A stretch of DNA of 64,000 bases from Clostridiales bacterium DTU089 (GTDB taxonomy: Bacteria > Bacillota > Clostridia > Oscillospirales > Acutalibacteraceae): positions 34,023 to 98,022 of the forward strand of contig LFSB01000012.1 in assembly GCA_001513045.1 (NCBI GenBank), written 5' to 3'. Below, piece after piece: positions 33,723 through 43,500 of the stretch. The notes under the pieces are model-generated. The model had not been told where the DNA came from. It ran no database searches and saw nothing but the letters and a program-made list of their open reading frames with translations. The position numbers and the translations under genes were made by a program. Numbering within the stretch: the first letter of the stretch is position 1; each line of letters opens with the position of its first letter.

Positions 33723-36053
33723 TTGAGAAAAGGAAAACGCCTTTTGTCCCTGCTTCTTGCGCTTGTATTAAGCGTTGGAATGTTTTCGGGACTGGCAACC
33801 ACCGCCTTTGCGGCGTCAGAGCAGATGACGCTGTATATGCTGGATCTGCCCCGCGGAGGTGGAAACAGCTCTCTCTGGGGGCACGCCAAGCTCAATCTCA
33901 TGGGCGGCTGGACGAGCGCCGGCCGCGACGGCTATTGGTCGGTATTCTGTAAGGACAGTTTTTCCGGTCAGGTCGTCTACTGCATCGAACCCGGCATCCA
34001 CTGCGCAACAGGCGACGTGAACAACGGGTACGGCGAGGGCTTCTGGGACAATTACCCCTCCGGCCTCAACCCCACGATCTCTCCGACCATCATCAAGGCG
34101 TATATCGGGCGAATCATGCAGTATGGCTGGCAGGGCAACGGGAACACCGGCTGGAACGCCTCCAATTCGTCAGACGCAAATGACATCGCGGCAGAGATTG
34201 CCACACAGCTTCTTGTATGGGAGACTGTCGTAGGCGAGCGCGACAGTCAGTTCAACCATGTGTGGGGATCGTCTCAGGGAAAGAACAACGTCATTGAGAT
34301 GATCGGCGACAGCCACCCGCTGCGCAGTCTCATTTTCAGCTATTACGGCCAGATCGAGACGGCGGTTCAGCAGCACACCATGCTGCCGAGCTTCTTCACC
34401 CGCAGCTCCGCAAGCGCAGGGTCTTATGAGCTGAAATGGAACGGAACAAACTATTCCGTCACGCTGACCGACACCAACGGTGTGTTGGGCAACTATCGCT
34501 TTTCCAGCAATACCGCCGGGATTCAGTTTTCCGTAAGCGGTAATCAGCTTACCATTTCCTGCGACACAGCACCATCCGGTGCAGTCACTGTCACCGCTGA
34601 AAAGATCGGCGGAACGCGCAAGGGCGTTGTGGTATGGGGCGACGGTGTAACAGGCGGAGGAACACAGGACTTCGCCACCTATGGCGCGAATGTCTCCGAC
34701 CCTGTGACCGGGTATCTGAATCTGGAGATCATGACCGGCTCCATGAAGCTGGTCAAGACCTCCGAGGACGGAAAGGTGGGCGGTATCAGCTTCACCATCA
34801 CCGGCGAGGGCATCAACACCACAAAGACGACCAATGCAAACGGCGTCATCGACATCACCGACCTGAACCCCGGCGTTTACACCGTCACCGAGCAGGCCGT
34901 GGATAAGTACGAGCCGCAGGAAACGAGGCGTGTCACCATCGTCAGCGGTCAGACCACGACAGTAAACTTCAATAATATCCTCAAGCGCGGCGACCTATCC
35001 GTCACCAAGACCAGTGAGGATGGACTTGTGGAGGGTATGACCTTCCATCTGTACGGCACTTCTCTCAGCGGCATTGCCGTAGATGAATACGCCGTGACCA
35101 ATGCAAGCGGCGTTGCAACCTTTAGCGGCGTGCTCATCGGCTCCGGCTACACGCTGGAGGAGACCGACACGCCTATCCGCTATGTTATTCCTGACGCGCA
35201 GACCGTTGCGATCAACTGGAACGCAGTCACGCAGCAGAGTGTCAGTAATATCCTCAAAAAGTTCAATGTCACGCTGACCAAGAGCGACGCCGAGACAGGG
35301 CTTCCCCAGGGCGACGCCTCCATCGCCGGTGCGACCTACGGGCTGTATAAGGGCGATACGCTTATTGACAGCTACACCACAGACGCCAACGGTCAGTTCA
35401 CCACCCGCTATTATATCTGCGATGATGACTGGAGCGTCCGTGAGATCAATCCGTCCGAAGGCTATTTGCTGGATGGCGGCAGCTATCATGTGGGCGCGGA
35501 ACCGGAGCTTTACACCATCGAGCTGAACAGTACCGGCAATGATGTGACCGAGCAGGTCATCAAGGGGAACATCGCGCTCATCAAGCACACCGACAACGGC
35601 GATACGCAGATTGAAACGCCGGAAAACGGTGCGGAGTTCTTGGTCTATGCCGCTGACGATGTGGCGCACGATGCCGGTCACGCGGTCTCCTCCGGGACAA
35701 AGAAAGCGGTGAACCGTGGCAAAGAAGCCTACCGACAGCACCGCAAAGCTAAAAACGCGGAGCGTATGGCAGAACAGCCGGTTTCTGGAACATGGGAGAC
35801 TTCGGCCCGCTCTACCGCTTCCCGGTCGCAGAACGCCGCACAGCCGCAGAGAGCCGCACAGCCGCAGAGAGCCGCACGGCAGAGCGCTGAGCGTAATATC
35901 CGAACGGCCCGGCAGACTCGCAATCAAACCATTAAAACTTCACGACAAACGGAGCGTACCATCAAGCAGACGGCACGCTCCGCAGAGAAAGCGACGGTCA
36001 AGACCGCACAGAGTTCCGTAAGAACAACAGCGCGGAGCCATCTCCCGGCATGA
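33723..36053 (+). CDS. Thioester/Cna-B surface protein fused at its C-terminus to the start of a conjugation (CD1108-type) protein
   Basis: The start is TTG 33723 after AGGAGG. Residues 1-31 are a signal peptide (LLALVLSVGMFSGLATTAFA). Residues about 40-215 resemble a Cys-Gln thioester adhesin domain (VYCIEPGIHCATG, IAAEIATQLLVWETVVGE). Three to four Cna-B/SpaA repeats follow (about 335-640; GSMKLVKTSEDGKVGGISFT). No LPXTG anchor is present. At about residue 645 the sequence changes to a Lys/Arg/Gln/Thr-rich stretch (GTKKAVNRGKEAYRQHRKAK to SAEKATVKTAQSSVRTTARS), typical of the CD1108-like mobile-element protein. An internal deletion most likely created this chimera, so surface anchoring is probably lost. 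Confidence 0.75.
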   Translation: MRKGKRLLSLLLALVLSVGMFSGLATTAFAASEQMTLYMLDLPRGGGNSSLWGHAKLNLMGGWTSAGRDGYWSVFCKDSFSGQVVYCIEPGIHCATGDVNNGYGEGFWDNYPSGLNPTISPTIIKAYIGRIMQYGWQGNGNTGWNASNSSDANDIAAEIATQLLVWETVVGERDSQFNHVWGSSQGKNNVIEMIGDSHPLRSLIFSYYGQIETAVQQHTMLPSFFTRSSASAGSYELKWNGTNYSVTLTDTNGVLGNYRFSSNTAGIQFSVSGNQLTISCDTAPSGAVTVTAEKIGGTRKGVVVWGDGVTGGGTQDFATYGANVSDPVTGYLNLEIMTGSMKLVKTSEDGKVGGISFTITGEGINTTKTTNANGVIDITDLNPGVYTVTEQAVDKYEPQETRRVTIVSGQTTTVNFNNILKRGDLSVTKTSEDGLVEGMTFHLYGTSLSGIAVDEYAVTNASGVATFSGVLIGSGYTLEETDTPIRYVIPDAQTVAINWNAVTQQSVSNILKKFNVTLTKSDAETGLPQGDASIAGATYGLYKGDTLIDSYTTDANGQFTTRYYICDDDWSVREINPSEGYLLDGGSYHVGAEPELYTIELNSTGNDVTEQVIKGNIALIKHTDNGDTQIETPENGAEFLVYAADDVAHDAGHAVSSGTKKAVNRGKEAYRQHRKAKNAERMAEQPVSGTWETSARSTASRSQNAAQPQRAAQPQRAARQSAERNIRTARQTRNQTIKTSRQTERTIKQTARSAEKATVKTAQSSVRTTARSHLPA

Positions 36054-36250
36054 TTATCTTCTTCGACTGGGACAACCCGGGCGGCTCCTCCGGCCCACAG
36101 GACGGACAATCCGACCACACCGGCATTGTTGAGAAGGTCGAAGATGGTCGAGTGTGGACTGTCGAAGGTAACTCCGGCGACAGTTGCCGGGAAAAGAGCT
36201 ACCCTATCGGATATTACGAGATTTTAGGCTACGGCGCTCCGGCTTATTAA
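36050..36250 (+). pseudogene. C-terminal remnant of a CHAP-domain conjugation amidase
   Basis: The frame reads IIFFDWDN, then SDHTGIVEKVEDGRVWTVEG, NSGDSCREKSYPIGYYEILG and YGAPAY, the end of the CHAP/NlpC-type peptidoglycan hydrolase carried by Tn916/Tn1549-like elements. The catalytic Cys part is missing. It begins where the chimeric surface gene ends, out of frame with it, so a second deletion joined the two. Confidence 0.75.
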
Positions 36251-36296
36251 AGCAAAACAGCCGCCCGAAAAGGCGGCTGCGCTACATAACAGAGTA

Positions 36297-36539
36297 TTAT
36301 TCATCAAGTCCGGCAAAGAAATCATCGTAAGTACAGTTGTATATCTTTTTGAGTTCAATAATCACGCTTGCCCGGATGTTAAGCTCTCCGGCTTCATACT
36401 TTGCGTAACAGCTTCTCGCTATATCGCAGCCGCGACGCTGCAGTTCAGCGCAGAGCTTTTCCTGTGACAGTCCGCTTGCGTCACGTAGCCGGCGCAGGTT
36501 ATCGCCCATGTTGCGGTCACGACGTATCTTCTGTTCCAC
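36297..36539 (-). CDS. XRE-family helix-turn-helix regulator
   Basis: 80 residues: NLRRLRDASGLSQEKLCAEL followed by CYAKYEAGELNIRASVIIEL is a Cro/CI-type HTH. It is transcribed divergently from the Spo0A-C-like/SLOG pair 110 bases away, and the interval has TTTTGACCAGTATCGG and GTGATACTGGTCAA, an inverted repeat that could be its operator. Confidence 0.85.
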   Translation of the reverse strand: MEQKIRRDRNMGDNLRRLRDASGLSQEKLCAELQRRGCDIARSCYAKYEAGELNIRASVIIELKKIYNCTYDDFFAGLDE

Positions 36540-36649
36540 AGCTTCGCCTCCTTTTTGACCAGTATCGGTTGCAACTATTCGTATTTTATGCTATTATGGC
36601 TTTGAATATTGTCCGTGATACTGGTCAATTCATCGGAGGAAGCATAGAA

Positions 36650-36871
36650 ATGAGCATGAGAAGCATATACCGCAAAATTGCAAAGCAAAACGGCGTATCG
36701 ATAAATGAAGTCAAAGAGGAAATGCAAAAGGCTATTGACGCAGCGTGGGATAACCCGAACAAAACAGCCGAGAACGCCTTTATGCAGTATCAGGCGAAAC
36801 CCGATGGGACAAAGCCAACCCCGGAGGAATTGATTCGGTTCAATGCTGAACTGATTAAGAAAAAGCGATGA
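36650..36871 (+). CDS. Small helical protein resembling the Spo0A C-terminal DNA-binding fold
   Basis: 73 residues from ATG 36650 (CGGAGGA upstream). RSIYRKIAKQNGVSINEVKE then MQKAIDAAWDNPN resembles short mobile-element proteins annotated with a Spo0A C-terminal-like domain. That recollection is tentative. The larger frame back to 36401 lacks any start signal. It overlaps the next gene by 4 bases. Confidence 0.65.
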   Translation: MSMRSIYRKIAKQNGVSINEVKEEMQKAIDAAWDNPNKTAENAFMQYQAKPDGTKPTPEELIRFNAELIKKKR

Positions 36872-37308
36872 ACGCCTGCACATTCTGTGGTCACGCCGAT
36901 GCAGGAGAAGAAATTTTGCCGGCATTGAAAGACGCGATCTTCGAGATGATTACAGGCGGAGTTGACTGCTTCTATGTGGGAAGCAACGGGAGTTTTGACC
37001 GAATGGCGCTCTTGCTTCTCCGAGAGTTCAAAAAGCAGTATCCCAACATCATCTATCATGTCATGCTTTCTTATATGCCCGGAAAGAAGGAAGCATACAG
37101 TTTCTATGGGGAAGTTGAAACGCTCTATCCGGACGGTCTTGAAGGTGTGCCTCTGAGGTATGCCATTGTTCACAGAAACCGTTGGATGGTGGAGCACTCG
37201 CAGCATATTATCGCTTATGTGACGCATGGCTGGGGCGGCGCTGCTGCTACGCTGAAAGCGGCTCAGAACCGAAAGCTGCAAATAAAGCAAATATTCAGTA
37301 CAAAATAG
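36868..37308 (+). CDS. SLOG-family (DUF1273/YspA-like) protein
   Basis: 146 residues. TFCGHADAGEEILPALKDAI, VDCFYVGSNGSFDRMALLLL and IIAYVTHGWGGAAATLKAA match the Rossmann-like SLOG fold, proposed to bind nucleotide-derived ligands and common in mobile elements. The start overlaps the preceding stop (ATGA). A strong terminator begins at its stop codon. Ligand and role are unknown. Confidence 0.82.
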   Translation: MNACTFCGHADAGEEILPALKDAIFEMITGGVDCFYVGSNGSFDRMALLLLREFKKQYPNIIYHVMLSYMPGKKEAYSFYGEVETLYPDGLEGVPLRYAIVHRNRWMVEHSQHIIAYVTHGWGGAAATLKAAQNRKLQIKQIFSTK

Positions 37309-37338
37309 GGCATCATCCGCCTGGATGATGCCCTATTT
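37303..37338. terminator. Perfect 16-bp hairpin terminator after the SLOG gene
   Basis: AAATAGGGCATCATCC pairs with GGATGATGCCCTATTT around 4 bases. The A/T ends make it work in either direction. Confidence 0.85.
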
Positions 37339-37394
37339 GATATTGGTGTAGTATAATTTTTTCGGAAAAATGTGTTTGAAGTCACACGCAAAGG

Positions 37395-37423
37395 TTGATT
37401 AGTCCGCATTTTTATGCTATAAT
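37395..37423 (+). promoter_or_regulatory. Promoter of the XRE gene at 37477
   Basis: TTGATT (37395-37400) and TATAAT (37418-37423) are 17 bases apart. Confidence 0.7.
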
Positions 37424-37476
37424 ATCTGTTGTGTTGTCGCAGGCATCATTCTGCTTTTGAAAAGTGAGGTATTAAT

Positions 37477-37701
37477 ATGGCAATCAGCTATAAGAAACTC
37501 TGGAAGCTCTTGATCGACAAGGATATGAAAAAGAAGGATTTAGAAGCTGTCTCAGGCGTCAGTCACTACACGATCAACAAGTTGAACCGTGGAGAAAATG
37601 TAAATGTCGATATCATTGCCAGAATCTGTACTGCTCTTGGCTGTGAGCCTAACGACATAATGGAAATCATACCGGGCATACAAGCTGGTGAGCAAAAGTA
37701 A
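37477..37701 (+). CDS. XRE-family regulator next to the DNA-modification operon
   Basis: 74 residues: YKKLWKLLIDKDMKKKDLEA, VSHYTINKLNRGENVNVDII and ARICTALGCEPNDIMEI form a compact Cro/CI HTH. It is a close paralogue of the protein at 59494-59709, so the two bracket much of the island. It lies 216 bases upstream of the modification operon and is a candidate regulator of it. Confidence 0.85.
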   Translation: MAISYKKLWKLLIDKDMKKKDLEAVSGVSHYTINKLNRGENVNVDIIARICTALGCEPNDIMEIIPGIQAGEQK

Positions 37702-37860
37702 ATGAACTCATCGAGATGCTGCCAAGTATTCGTTCGGGATTTCTATATGGATTCAGTTATTACATTGCATCTGATATGCCGTAGTAGAAGTTGAGTGTAT
37801 AGGTAGTGTAATCCGAATGCGGCACCATCTGCAGTCCGTTTTGTTGGACACGCAGAAGAG

Positions 37861-37890
37861 TATAATAGAAGATATCCTAAGATATCCTAA
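37861..37890 (+). promoter_or_regulatory. -10 box and exact tandem decamer upstream of the sulfur-modification operon
   Basis: TATAAT (37861-37866) is followed at once by two exact copies of GATATCCTAA (37871-37890) and a partial third (GGAT). The -35 is weak. The position over the transcript start suggests an operator for a dedicated regulator. Which protein binds it is not known. Confidence 0.5.
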
Positions 37891-37917
37891 GGATGACACG
37901 AAAGGAGGGTAACGAGC

Positions 37918-39633
37918 TTGTGGTGCAAAAAATGTAACAGAGAAACAGCAAGTAATATATGTGAGATGTGTGGAACTATCACGGAAGAGGAAGTACCATA
38001 TGAAGTTTGGTATTGCCCTCACTGCCATATACCCATCATCGTTGCAACAAACGACATAGCAAAAGATGTGTGTCCCAATTGCCAGGGGGAGACACACTAT
38101 TTGAGTGCGGATATTCGTCCTGTATTTCCCGAAGAGCGTTTGCTTATAGAACTCCTGTTAGGTAAGCCTCTGGCATACAAGAATACAAGCGTTTGGGCTT
38201 CAAATAATCGTTATTATATCGACGGAATCGTAAAGACCATTCCAAACTCGATTTATCAAAAGGTTGATGTCCAAGTAGTTAATGCAGGCTTACAAAAATA
38301 CGCTTTACAAAATGATTACTCGTTTTTTGAGAGTAATATTGACGCATTTTGTCAGGCAAACCAGATAAGGTTGCAATACCTTTTTGATGAGGCATACTCA
38401 TTTATCCAAGGTGCAGCAGCTAATTACCCTGCCGAAAATATTGTAGTTTCCTTTTCAGGAGGAAAGGACTCTACAGTAACAGCAGATTTGGTGGTTCGCG
38501 CCTTGAGTAATCCAAGTATTGTTCATATCTTTGGCAATACCACCCTTGAATTCCCATCAACTCTTGAGTATGCAAAGCGCTTTAGGAAGGAGAATCCGAG
38601 GGCGATTTTCAAAATAGCACAAAACCAAGAGCAGGATTTTTATAAAATGTGCGATGAAATTGGCCCACCTGCCAGAATGATGCGGTGGTGTTGTTCTATG
38701 TTTAAAACAGGGCCAATTACAAGAGTTCTGAACAGCCTCTATCGTGATACGCAGATACTTACTTTCTATGGCATCAGAAAGTGCGAATCTGTTTCACGAA
38801 GCAAATACAACCGAATTGAAGCAAATACGGAATCCGTAAAGATTCAGAAGCAAACTGTTGCCTCTCCAATCTTCTTCTGGAAAGACATCGATATATGGCT
38901 ATACATTTTGAATGAGCACATTGACTTTAATGATGCGTACCGTTTGGGCTATGACCGAGTGGGTTGCTGGTGCTGCCCAAACAACAATGTGCGCGCGCAG
39001 TATCTTTCGGCGATCTATATGCCGGAGCAATCCACCAAATGGCGATCTTTCCTAATTGATTTTGCTCGGAAAATAGGAAAACCGGATGCAGAAGTATATG
39101 TTGATACCGGGAAATGGAAGGCTCGACAAGGCGGCAACGGATTGCCTGCAGCAGAGGACATAAAAATCCGGTTTACTAACTGTACTGCTGAAGAACATGC
39201 AAAAATTTACCAGTTATACAAGCCTATGGAACCGTGGTTTTCTGAACTATTCAATCCATTTGGCCGCGTTGCACCTGAACTTGGAAGAAAGCTTATTAAT
39301 GAGATTATTGTTGTTGATATAAAAACGCAAGTTCCAATTATATCAATCCAACCATTCTCACAAGAAGGATATACTTATGCAGTAAAAATCAAAACAATGA
39401 ATGTGGCAAATCATGATGAACTGCAAAGAATGATTAGTTATCAAATCAGAAAGTACAATGCTTGCAGAAAATGCTTGAAATGCGAGTCGATTTGCCGCTT
39501 TGGAGCCATTTCCATCATTGGTGACGAATACCACATAAACGGGAACAAATGCCGTAGATGCAAGATGTGCGTAACGGCAAAGTACCTTGATGGCGGCTGC
39601 ATGATGGATAAGTATCTGAAGACGAAGGGATGA
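37918..39633 (+). CDS. PAPS-reductase / DndC-like PP-loop protein with zinc-ribbon and ferredoxin ends
   Basis: 571 residues, TTG start with AAAGGAGGG upstream. An N-terminal pair of zinc ribbons (CKKC...CEMCG, CPHC...CPNC; residues 2-60) precedes the PP-loop domain VVSFSGGKDSTVTADLVVRA (about residue 180), with MMRWCCSMFKTGP and VGCWCCPNN as likely Fe-S/sulfur-handling cysteines. The C-terminal 60 residues add CRKCLKCESICRFGAI and CRRCKMCVTAKYL, a ferredoxin-like pair. DndC-type proteins use this chemistry to activate the DNA backbone for sulfur insertion. It heads a nine-gene operon with a cysteine desulfurase. Other PAPS-reductase-like roles (BREX type 4 BrxP) are possible. Confidence 0.8.
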   Translation: MWCKKCNRETASNICEMCGTITEEEVPYEVWYCPHCHIPIIVATNDIAKDVCPNCQGETHYLSADIRPVFPEERLLIELLLGKPLAYKNTSVWASNNRYYIDGIVKTIPNSIYQKVDVQVVNAGLQKYALQNDYSFFESNIDAFCQANQIRLQYLFDEAYSFIQGAAANYPAENIVVSFSGGKDSTVTADLVVRALSNPSIVHIFGNTTLEFPSTLEYAKRFRKENPRAIFKIAQNQEQDFYKMCDEIGPPARMMRWCCSMFKTGPITRVLNSLYRDTQILTFYGIRKCESVSRSKYNRIEANTESVKIQKQTVASPIFFWKDIDIWLYILNEHIDFNDAYRLGYDRVGCWCCPNNNVRAQYLSAIYMPEQSTKWRSFLIDFARKIGKPDAEVYVDTGKWKARQGGNGLPAAEDIKIRFTNCTAEEHAKIYQLYKPMEPWFSELFNPFGRVAPELGRKLINEIIVVDIKTQVPIISIQPFSQEGYTYAVKIKTMNVANHDELQRMISYQIRKYNACRKCLKCESICRFGAISIIGDEYHINGNKCRRCKMCVTAKYLDGGCMMDKYLKTKG

Positions 39634-40520
39634 GGATCGAGATGAAATTTAGAGGTCACGAAACATTCTTTGTTAGAAAAGGCTGGCTTAACAAAGGATT
39701 AAAATACGTTAATAAGGATTCACTCGTCTTCATGGGGGCAAATGGGAACCCTATGGATATTCTCGGAATAGGTTCAAACATGGTTAAATCATTGAGGTAC
39801 TGGCTCCAAGCATTTACACTTACCGTTGAGCCAACTTCAGGAAAACGCGACCAGCACCTGACTTCCTTCGGACGAATCGTACTGGATAATGACCCCTATA
39901 TTGAAGAAATTGGAACGCTTTGCTTGCTTCATTATCGCTTGGCGACCAATTATGAAGATGCTACGGCTTGGTATTACTTCTTTAATGAGTTTCGCCCCAC
40001 AGAGTTTGATAGAGACGACTTTGTCCTTCAACTCTCTAATTATCTTCGCTTAAATGGAGTTGATGTGTCCGAGCGTTCCTTGGAGGACGATTATAACTGT
40101 ATTATGAGTACCTATGTTCCTCGGACAAAATCAAACCCCGGAAAAGTCAGTGCAGAAAGTAATATTGACTGCCCGCTCGGCGAACTTGGCTTAGTGGACA
40201 TTTCAAATAGGAAGAGCAAGACGTACAAGAAATGTGAAATCAAGAAGGACCTACTTCCGCCCCTTATCGCACTTGCGATCATGGTTGAACAAGCTCATGG
40301 AAAAAAAGAGATTAAAATCTCAGCTGTTCAAGGCGATGCCAACAACATAGGTAAATTATTCGACATAGGTATTATTTCATTGACCAGCCTTCTATACAAG
40401 TTAGAACTAATGGGATACCTAAAGGTGATCCGCACCGCAGGCTTGGATGTAATAAACATTTTGACCGATTTGTCTTTTGAGGATTGCATCCTTACCTATT
40501 ATCGGTCATTGGATAAATAA
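39630..40520 (+). CDS. DUF4007 family protein of the modification operon
   Basis: 296 residues. The opening MKFRGHETFFVRKGWLNKGL is the hallmark of DUF4007, found next to PAPS-reductase-like genes in DNA-modification/defence loci. The C-terminal third looks like a winged-helix (LLYKLELMGYLKVIRTAGLD). The start overlaps the preceding stop (ATGA), and a second ATG at 39642 is possible. No enzymatic motif is seen, so it may be a DNA-binding or adaptor subunit. Confidence 0.82.
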   Translation: MRIEMKFRGHETFFVRKGWLNKGLKYVNKDSLVFMGANGNPMDILGIGSNMVKSLRYWLQAFTLTVEPTSGKRDQHLTSFGRIVLDNDPYIEEIGTLCLLHYRLATNYEDATAWYYFFNEFRPTEFDRDDFVLQLSNYLRLNGVDVSERSLEDDYNCIMSTYVPRTKSNPGKVSAESNIDCPLGELGLVDISNRKSKTYKKCEIKKDLLPPLIALAIMVEQAHGKKEIKISAVQGDANNIGKLFDIGIISLTSLLYKLELMGYLKVIRTAGLDVINILTDLSFEDCILTYYRSLDK

Positions 40521-40539
40521 ATCGTTAGAGGGTGGCATT

Positions 40540-43500
40540 ATGCAAGATAATCTGATAAGCATTGAGAGCGGATTCCAGACATCCATCAATATTGCTTATG
40601 ATTTGAATAACACAGACAAGATTAGAGGGTTCATACCTACCCCCTCTGCCATTGATGTAATTGAGGATATTATTCTTAGCACAGCAGATAACTCCACCCA
40701 GAGAGCGCGTATGCTGATTGGCGCATATGGGCGCGGTAAATCTCATATCGTTCTTGTTTTACTTGCCTTGCTTCGCTTAAAGGATTCAGGGCTTTTCTCA
40801 GCACTCCTTGAAAAGACCAAAAAAAGCAACCCCGATCTTCATGACTTTATTATTGAGTATATAAATAGTGCCAAAAGAATTCTCCCCATAGTTGTAAGCG
40901 GAAATAGTAACAGCTTAACCCAGTCGTTTCTGAGCGCACTTCAGCAGGCGCTCTCCGACGAGGATATGTCAGATTTGATGCCTGATACGCATTTTATTGC
41001 TGCGGTAAACGCCATAAATAGTTGGAAGGAAAACTACCCAAAAACTTTTAGCAAGTTTTCCGGGTTGCTTGACGAGCCCATTGACGGCTTTATGCTAAAA
41101 CTCAAAGAGTTTGATGTAGAAGCCTTTGCAACATTTCAAAAACTATATCCGCAACTCACTTCGGGCAGTGAGTTTAACCCGTTTCTCGGTTTCGACGTGG
41201 TTGACTTATATGAAAAAGTTGTCGATAAACTCCCTGAAAAGGGTTATTCAGGTGCGTATATCGTTTATGATGAGTTCAGCAAATACTTAGAGTCGAGTAT
41301 TTCGACGGCATCGTTAAGCGATATTAAATTGCTTCAAGATTTTGCCGAAAAATGCAACCGTAGCGGTAAAAAGCAAATGCACTTGATGTTAATTTGCCAC
41401 AAGGACATTTCAAATTATATTGATAGTAATCTTGCAAAAGAGAAGGTGGATGGCTGGCGTGGCGTTTCCGGGCGGTTTACGCACATAAGCCTTCATAACA
41501 ATTATTCGCAGATGTATGAAATTATATCTGCCGTAATAAAGAAAGAACCTACCGGATGGGCTGAGTTTGAATCTGCACACCACCAGATGTTCAATGATTT
41601 GGCCACTCGATTTGTCACAAATGGTTTGCTCGACAAATCAGATGAAAAAACGACGAGAGCAGCAATAGTCGGATGCTTTCCTCTGCATCCAATATCCACC
41701 TTCATTCTTCCTCGCCTTTCAGAGAAGGTTGCGCAGAATGAACGAACTCTCTTTACATTCCTATCCTCAGATGAAAAAAACACACTCGCTGCCTTTGTGA
41801 AAAATACAGCGGCGAGTGAGTTTGTTATGCTCACGCCAGATATCTTATACGATTATTTTGAACCATTGCTGCGAAAAGAACCATATACAAGTTCAACCCA
41901 TCAACAGTATAAACTGACAGAAAGCGTTTTGCGCCGCGTTGATGAGAACTCTTTGGGTGCAAAAATAATTAAGACAATTTCGCTGATATACATTGTCGAG
42001 CAGTTTGAAAAATTGCCGCCACTTGTCGATATAATCAACGACACCTACCGAGACAGTGTGTCAGATATAAAAGAGATATCCGACGCCATTAGCGACCTTA
42101 TGGATAAGGAATGTCTTATTTATCTTCGCCGAAGCAACAATTATCTGAAACTCAAAGAGAGTAGCGGTGTAGACATTCAAGCCGAAATAGCCCGAACAAT
42201 TGAAAATCTAAAAGCTGTTGAAAATATTACTGGTATTCTAAATGAATACGCTTTTGATAATTACTTCTATCCTACTCGCTATAACGACGAAAAAGAAATC
42301 ATCAGATATTTCGATTTTGCCTTTATGAGCAGCGAGGAGTTCTGGGGTATCGTAGACTGGAACGAGTACATTTTAACAACCACAAAAGCTGATGGCGTTG
42401 TACTGGCTGTCATTCCTTCGGGAGAAGAAGATATTGAAAAGATTAAGAAAAAAGTGTCTTCATCATCTATGTCTTTGCCTCGTTTGGTATTTATTGTTCC
42501 AACGACTTATAGAGAGATTGAGCCCATTGTATTTGAATACAGTGCGGTTAAGAAGCTGAAAGCTCTCGCAACCGATGACACGGTGCTTTCAGATGAATAT
42601 GACATCTACATCGAAGATCTGGAAGAAGTGATTTCCGGTTACATCTGCATATTCACAAGGCCGGAGCTCGGCTTGGCGGAATTCTACTATAACGGCATAC
42701 TTCAAAAGGTGTTCAGAAAAGCGCAAGTGTCTGAATTGCTTTCTCATATTTGCGAGATGCTTTACCCCAACACCCCAATTATTAACAACGAATCAATTAA
42801 CAAAAACGATCTTCCCACCGTGGCAATAAACAGTCGTTCCAAGTTGCTTAATGGTTTGCTGGCAGACGAATATGCAAGCAACCTCGGGCTGACCGGTTCT
42901 GGCCAAGATGTCTCCATTATGCGAAGCACACTCATACAGACAGGCGTAATGCGAGATGTTGATACCATGCCTGTTCTTGCGAGTGCTCCTGTTGACGTTC
43001 ATATTAGTCATATGCTATCGGTCATTGATGACTTCTTTATGTCAGCGACTAAGGATAGTGGCAGTTCATTCTCGCTTTTGTATGATGCGCTTACGTTGCC
43101 AGGACAGCAAGGCATTGGACTTAAGCGTGGTGTCATTCCGATTTATATTGCAGTTATCTTGCACAAATACAAGAAGAACATCGTTATCACTTCCCATGGG
43201 CAAGAAATGAAATTGAGCGCAGATCTGCTCAATAGTATCAATGAAAACCCAGATGGATTCTCAGCTATATTTGTTGCGTGGAACGATGAAAAACGGCAAT
43301 ACATGACGGAGTTAGAAAGCATCTTCTCTGATTTTATTGTTGAAAAGGAAAAAGCTTTTAACAGCTTCTCGTTCCTCGTTTTTGCAATGAATAGATGGTA
43401 CATGTCTTTGCCGAAGTACGCCAAAGAAATGGAGTCAATCTATCATGGTAAAGGCCGTTCCGCAGAGAGAATTCCAAAAGATAAGCGCAAGTTCATAAAT

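Noticed and set aside
34995..35927. 310-codon minus-strand frame in the Cna-B gene
   Set aside because: Shadow of the repeat-containing surface protein. The plus strand has the signal peptide, ribosome binding site and domains.
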